Shown here: positions 59,301 through 64,000 of the stretch, one piece after another
How the letters are laid out: the number at the start of each line of letters is the position of its first letter
How positions within the stretch are numbered: position 1 is the stretch's first letter
Assembly: GCF_910596095.1 (NCBI RefSeq)
Contig: NC_056539.1
Coordinates: 9,250,501-9,314,500, forward strand
DNA: 64,000 nucleotides
Reading direction: 5' to 3'
Source of the DNA: Thunnus maccoyii
Lineage: Eukaryota; Chordata; Actinopteri; Scombriformes; Scombridae
Translations under genes and position numbers: made by a program
The notes under the pieces: model-generated
The model's database searches: none
What the model saw: only the letters and a program-made list of their open reading frames with translations
What the model was told of the DNA's origin: nothing

Positions 59301-60895
59301 CCAGTCGAGGGAGGTAATGTTGCATTTTGAAGGATTTAAAGGACACGGTCACAGAGTGTCTCCCTCTTTAGATCACAGCTCTTTTTTCACATCTCTTCAC
59401 GTTAATATTGATCTTTATTCTCACCTTCTCCCCCTTTATGTCCTTTTTCACTGCATCCTCCCCTCATCCATGTGTTTTCCAGGATGGCACTGCCCCCCTG
59501 TGGATGGCAGCTCAGATGGGTCACAGTGAGGCGGTGAAGGTGCTTCTCTTACGCGGTGCAGATCGAGATGCTGACAGACAAGTATGTTCTTTTAGGATTA
59601 TTAAAGCAAACACAGTAAAGAGAAGGGGATGAGGATATCCCCAGTAGCATAATGGTTTAGGCACACACCACAGACCCCCCTCATTTCTGTCTGCTGCCCT
59701 ACAATCAATTCTCTAATAAGAGTAAAAATGTCAAACAAATAATCTTAAACAAAAGATGTTTTGATTATTGATTGGTCCTCCTGTCTCTTACTTTGCCATT
59801 TTTTGCACCTTCTATATTGTCCAACAAGGATCATTACAGTCTCAGTTTAGTTATCTTATTAAGATTTCTCTGTTTAGCTTCCAAAATCCAGATGAGAGAA
59901 GAGAGGAGTTGTGTGCTAATCTGTGTCGCTATCAATTATCACTGTCTGGTCCCAACATTTAAGCTTTATGAGCAGCAACTGTTTATCAGACCTTTCTGCC
60001 TCAAGTTTCACCACTGAGGCTACATACATCTTATTGGAGGAGGTTGTTGGACCATATGCAGCCAGAGATAAAAGTCTGCAGACACTACTCAGGGTTGGAA
60101 AATTGCTGCCACCTTGTTTGCATGTTTTTTTTTTAAGAAATAATGTAATCTACTCTAATTTACAGCTGATATTTTCCTAAAAAGATGCTGGAATTTATCA
60201 TCAATCAAAGATAAAGCAATTAAGGACAGTGCTCCTTGTAATACACAGTAATACATCATGAAGAATCACATTTAAAGAAACTAAATGTGACCACAGAGTC
60301 AGTTTGTTAATAATGCAGCAATAGCATTTAATTGTATTTTTGTTATTACATACACTGTGTAAGTAATTTAAATATTTTAATGCTTTTTCTTCTGTTTCTC
60401 GAGGACGGATCAACAGCGTTATTTAAAGCAGCTATAAAGGGACACAACAGCGTCATCGAGGAACTCCTCAAGTTTTCTCCTTCACTTGGCCTTCTCAAGG
60501 TAAAAGATACTGTCATGGATGTAGTTCTATTTTTAATACTGACCCCACAGCACTGGATAAAAAGCAGGTTTTTGGATTTGTTAGTTACTGGAGGATACAT
60601 GTCTTTATTTGTTGTCTCCAGAATGGCTCGACTGCCCTTCACGCTGCTGTTATGGGAGGAAATCATCGCACTGTTCTGCTGCTGCTGGGGGCCAACGCAG
60701 ACCCCACACTGCCCAACAAGGTAGAGAGCACTTGGATTTGGAAGATGAGGTGAAAAACATGCGGAACATAGGTAGATAATTTCAACTCATTTCCTCATGT
60801 GTGTTTTGCAGAATAATGAACTCCCAGCAGATCTCACAAAAAGCGATCGCATCCTAAGAGTTTTACATCCAAAAATCTTAAATGGTGACAGCTGA
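56307..60895 (+). CDS. ANKRD29: ANKRD29, ankyrin-repeat protein (complete, ten coding exons)
   Basis: Its biological role is not established; it consists almost entirely of ankyrin repeats, a protein-binding fold. Exons: 56307-56318, 56883-56993, 57298-57396, 58372-58470, 58741-58839, 59215-59313, 59483-59581, 60404-60499, 60622-60720, 60812-60895. All junctions are in phase 0. The total is 897 nt, 298 residues (human 301). The start MSFK followed by KETPLANAVFWAARKGNLAL matches mammalian ANKRD29; an in-frame TGA lies upstream of the ATG. Repeats follow one per exon, for example GSTALFFASQQGHNEVV, GGTALTVASQYGHSKVV and GTAPLWMAAQMGHSEAV. The tail NNELPADLTKSDRILRVL is the conserved family end. 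It is head-to-head with LAMA3 as in human, with the cathepsin gene in between. Confidence 0.96.
57117..57139 (+). repeat. Homopolymer C23
   Basis: Twenty-three consecutive C in the second ANKRD29 intron, about 160 bases before the exon at 57298. The length is uncertain for the same reason. Confidence 0.9.
57591..58235 (+). mobile_element. Foldback-type element with inverted ends (family E), in an ANKRD29 intron
   Basis: The left end CTTAAAGGATTTAAGGTCTG..TTAAAACAACAGTC is matched by the reverse complement of the right end, ATTAAAGGATAGGTCC..TTAAAACAATAGTC. The 640-base interior has short open frames without any recognisable protein. Confidence 0.6.
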
Positions 60896-61054
60896 TGACA
60901 ATCCAGACTCCTGCCTTCATGCCTGCCTGTACTACACTGATGTGTACTGAGGGGAAACGACAACAACACAGTGTCAAATCTACTAAAACTCACAATATGT
61001 ACAGTACATGGTGTTTGCTTTTGATTGCATCTGAAATGAAGCTGTCGTATGTTG

Positions 61055-61060
61055 AATAAA
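61055..61060 (+). terminator. ANKRD29: Poly(A) signal AATAAA for ANKRD29
   Basis: AATAAA lies 160 bases after the ANKRD29 stop. Further AATAAA copies near 61230 could give longer transcripts. Confidence 0.6.
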
Positions 61061-62140
61061 CCTGGATTAAATGTAGAGTAACACAAATAATGTGCAACCA
61101 AAACGCATTTGTCTGCCATGTGCATCATCTCCTTTACGCTGACGTTCTACAGTATATGCATTTATTTTTGTTTACACCAGGTGTTGTAAGATTTATAGGT
61201 ATTTTGCACACTTCTCATTTGCCTTTTTAATAAATGTAATAAAATGTAAATGTGTTAATTAATGCCAAAGTGGCAATGTGCATGTTTATTTGATGTACGA
61301 GGATTAAGTAATTTTATTATTAAAGCCACATAAGCCTAAACAGGCTTTGCAGGAAAAATATCAAGTTACAATAATAAAATAATAATGAGATATTGCATAT
61401 TGTAGTAATATCACTTAGTTATAATTGCTAATATTCATTAGAGTTCAGTCTTTACAGTTGTACACCTGTGTCTCGCCTGCATTGTGGTTAGATTGATTTA
61501 ATTCCCATTTTTTCAGCAATGTAAAATGATTAATTATAAATATTTATATCTATAGAGTTGCCTTGAATGATTATACAGTAGGTTATCTCTTTTTAAAAGC
61601 CCAATATGTCAAAGATGACAATGTTGTCCCCCTCCACTCAAAAATATGTTTTTCTTCTTGCTCCTACGGTTGGATGTTTGAGCCTCACTGTGCAGAATGA
61701 TGTGTTTGACACTAGAGGGCTGTTTTTACATTCATCTGCTGAAAGTGGAAAGTTTCTTTGTGTTCATTGAAAATCTATTTTTAAGAGGCCAGTCTACGAG
61801 TATGATTTGTGACATCACAAATAGTTTGGAGCCAATCCCTGTAGAAATGTGATGTGGAAAAAAAGTATCCAGTGCAAAAACACAGAATGGACAAAAACAC
61901 AGAATGGACAGTGAAGTAGGAAACATCATGTATCCAGCAGTTCAACTTCTGAAATGAAATACATTTGCATATTTATAGATTCTAGTTTTTTTTTCTGGGA
62001 GAAGGAGTAAATGCTATTTTTTACAAGATAATTGAAATGTTTTTGTGGAAAAACCATATCAGACACACATTATTATTCAAAGTAGAGTATTTGATACACA
62101 TCTCAAAACATGCCTGAGGGGTATCTTTAAAGATGACGCT

Positions 62141-62150
62141 GTCACGTGGC
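62141..62150 (+). promoter_or_regulatory. CLEAR-like E-box (GTCACGTGGC)
   Basis: GTCACGTGGC matches eight of ten positions of the CLEAR consensus GTCACGTGAC, bound by TFEB/MITF factors at lysosomal genes. It lies about 180 bases before the candidate start at 62328. The role is inference. Confidence 0.4.
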
Positions 62151-62327
62151 CACCGCGGAAGCGACAGGCAGCTTTTTGTTGATGCGGAAGAGAGACGAAA
62201 GCTTTGGGATGTTTTCCGACTGAAGTTGTTTTAAAATGAAACAAAAGTAACAGGTAACAGGACAAAAAATAGACATTACGAGCTTACAGTTGTATTTGAA
62301 GCGACAGACTACAGTTTGAGCGACGTC

Positions 62328-62348
62328 ATGGCTGGTGGCAATTTACAG
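62328..62348 (+). CDS. Candidate first coding exon of an unidentified plus-strand gene
   Basis: ATG opens seven codons (M-A-G-G-N-L-Q) that run into a strong GTGAGT donor at 62349. The upstream 200 bases are GC-richer, as expected of a promoter. No second exon can be recognised up to 64000; what follows is intron-like and repeat-filled. In human the genes beyond ANKRD29 are NPC1 and RMC1, but seven residues are too few to assign either. It could also be a chance ATG plus donor. Confidence 0.45.
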
Positions 62349-64000
62349 GTGAGTAAAAGTTTTAAGAAGGAAGCTGCTTCGTTACGTAAGTTTGTCATCA
62401 AGCGAGAGAAAAGCAGTTCGTCCTTTTAATAAACGAGCAAACAGCTTTTATTCACTTTAAATGGCTAATTCAAAGAGTGAAAGTACGTAAATGAAACATC
62501 TCGACCTTAAACATGAATTAAATTCAGTAACAAAATTTAAGTAGTAATAAATGGCTTTATTCGTGGTAATTAATAAGTATTTAATTAATGCTTTAGAGAT
62601 CAGTTAATGATAAGTACAACTTTTGGGTTGCCAGGTTGTGAAAAATCACTCACTGGTGTTTTCCCTTTCGCTGTCGTGAAAAGTAACTAAGTACATTTAC
62701 TCAAGTACTGTACTTCAGTATAATTTGATGCACTAATACTTGAGTATTTTTAGGTTACTTTCTATAACCTTCTAATCCACTTCAATTCATAGTAAAATGT
62801 CGTACTTTTTATTCCTCTACATTCATTTGACAGCTGTAGTTACTGAATGACTTTTTAAACTAAGGTTTTACATGAAATAATATACAAAATATGTGCTTAT
62901 ACAAAACTATGCACTGTTAAAAATTAAACCAGTGGTTCCCAAACTTTTTGTGACCCCTTATAAAAGAACAATGTCTGATTTGGGACACTTTGATGTTTTT
63001 AGATGTCTATGAGTTCCACCAAAGACACATTTACCGTCTAAAATTCTCACATGGTTTCATTTCAATACCTGTTAAAGCCCAGGTATTTTAAAGTATCTAT
63101 TGTTTCATTTTTTTTAAAAAGTAAAGATTAAAGTCCAAAAAAATCAATATCAACAACTTTGTTTTGTTTGTTTTTTCACTTTCCTACCCTAATAATATTG
63201 TATAGGTTACACAACACTGGGGGGCATGTTGCTGTAGTTTTAGCTGTCAGCAGCCTCCTTAGGACACACTTCACATATTGCCATTACCAAAAATAATCAT
63301 ATCACAACTACTCAGATTTGCCCTCTATCTGAGGACGTCACCTTGGGTTTTGGGAAACAGTGATTGACATTTTTCACTATTTGGGGCATTTTATTGACTA
63401 AATGACTAATTGATTAATTGAGAAAATAATTGACAGATTAATTGATAATGAAAATAGTCGTTAGTCTATATAATCTAATAGTCTACATGTGACCCTTTGG
63501 AGGGGCCCACTGGACTAAACTACCCAACCGTATATAAAGTAGTTCACACATTACACATTCATTCGTCATTTTATTAACAAACCAACAATGTAATATATAT
63601 ATCAGTCACAGGGGCCATTTTTCTGCAAAAATACTTTTACTTTTGATACTTTATATATATTTTGCTGATAATACTTAGGTACTTTTACTGAAGTAGGACT
63701 GTTGTGCTGGTATTTTTAGTTAAGTAAATAATCTGAATAATTCTTCTACCACTGCCATCTCAGCACTACTTTCTAATAAGGCATATAACTACATTATTAT
63801 CACATAAAAAGCAAAACATCAGCTAAATGGTTCTTTTGCAACCTGGCAACGCAAACATTATTTGTATTATTAGCTTCTAACTTATCTATAAAGTATTGGT
63901 AAATGATTTATCATGGCAATTAGCCATTAATAAAGCTATTAGTTACCACCGATAACAGGTTATTAGAAGGTTGTTCCTTAACTTCTTCTCTTTCATGTGT
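62349..64000. other. Intron-like, repeat-rich right end
   Basis: A large diverged repeat fills about 62680-63770. The remainder is AT-rich and non-coding. No exon is recognised. Confidence 0.5.
62680..63770 (+). repeat. Dispersed repeat H (copy 4) with inserted repeat I fragment
   Basis: Ends show AAGTACATTTACTCAAGTAC and GGTACTTTTACTGAAGTA..TTCTTCTACCACTGCC. GTGGTTCCC lies near 62932, and the inverted form near 63490. A piece with GATTAATTGAGAAAATAATTG (63395-63470) resembles repeat I. Confidence 0.6.

Larger units (their letters stand above)
60896..62327. other. ANKRD29 3' flank and spacer
   Basis: After the short ANKRD29 3' UTR the sequence is AT-rich and non-coding to about 62100. From 62130 to 62327 it becomes richer in GC and CpG, fitting a promoter for the exon at 62328. 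Confidence 0.5.

Noticed and set aside
1-64000. CRISPR arrays, bacterial operons, phage, or tRNA and rRNA genes
   Set aside because: No spaced direct repeats, no polycistronic layout, and no intact tRNA cloverleaf or rRNA was seen; the DNA is vertebrate.

Overview
The window is nuclear DNA from a ray-finned fish. Genes are split by short introns with GT/AG borders, every protein resembles a vertebrate family, and the spacers hold diverged repeats of kinds common in teleost genomes. A percomorph-like species is likely; the exact species cannot be read from the sequence. There is no operon, phage, CRISPR array or bacterial-type system, and I found no credible new multi-gene system.

Layout from left to right: (1) IMPACT, minus strand, first seven coding exons (7060 down to 821); its 3' part lies off the left edge. 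(2) A divergent promoter region at about 7060-7980 with a perfect CRE palindrome. (3) OSBPL1A (ORP1 long form), plus strand, complete, 27 coding exons, 10442-29927, 959 codons. (4) A convergent spacer at about 30.8-35.2 kb, repeat-rich and without a recognised gene. (5) LAMA3, minus strand, complete short (alpha-3A type) form, 38 coding exons, 50028-35248, 1716 codons. (6) A papain-family cathepsin of the L/S/K group, minus strand, seven coding exons, 54210-51722, 333 codons, with a TATA box. (7) ANKRD29, plus strand, ten coding exons, 56307-60895, 298 codons. (8) A possible first exon of an unidentified plus-strand gene at 62328.

I built the gene models by following reading phase across every splice junction. 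The junctions listed join in phase, and the protein lengths fit the mammalian relatives, so these models are firm. The order and relative orientation IMPACT / OSBPL1A / LAMA3 / ANKRD29 match human 18q11.2. TTC39C and CABYR, which lie between OSBPL1A and LAMA3 in human, are not recognisable here, and a cathepsin gene sits where mammals have the upstream exons of the long laminin alpha-3B form.

The genes act in separate pathways: GCN2/stress signalling (IMPACT), late-endosome sterol sensing and ER contacts (OSBPL1A), epithelial basement membrane (LAMA3), lysosomal or secreted proteolysis (cathepsin), and an ankyrin-repeat protein of unknown role (ANKRD29). The points most worth a second look are the short-only LAMA3 locus, a polybasic RRRKRR insert in its LG1 domain, a substituted FFAT motif in OSBPL1A, a changed substrate-pocket glycine in the cathepsin, long TG/CA tracts next to splice sites, and several repeat elements with visible terminal inverted repeats.
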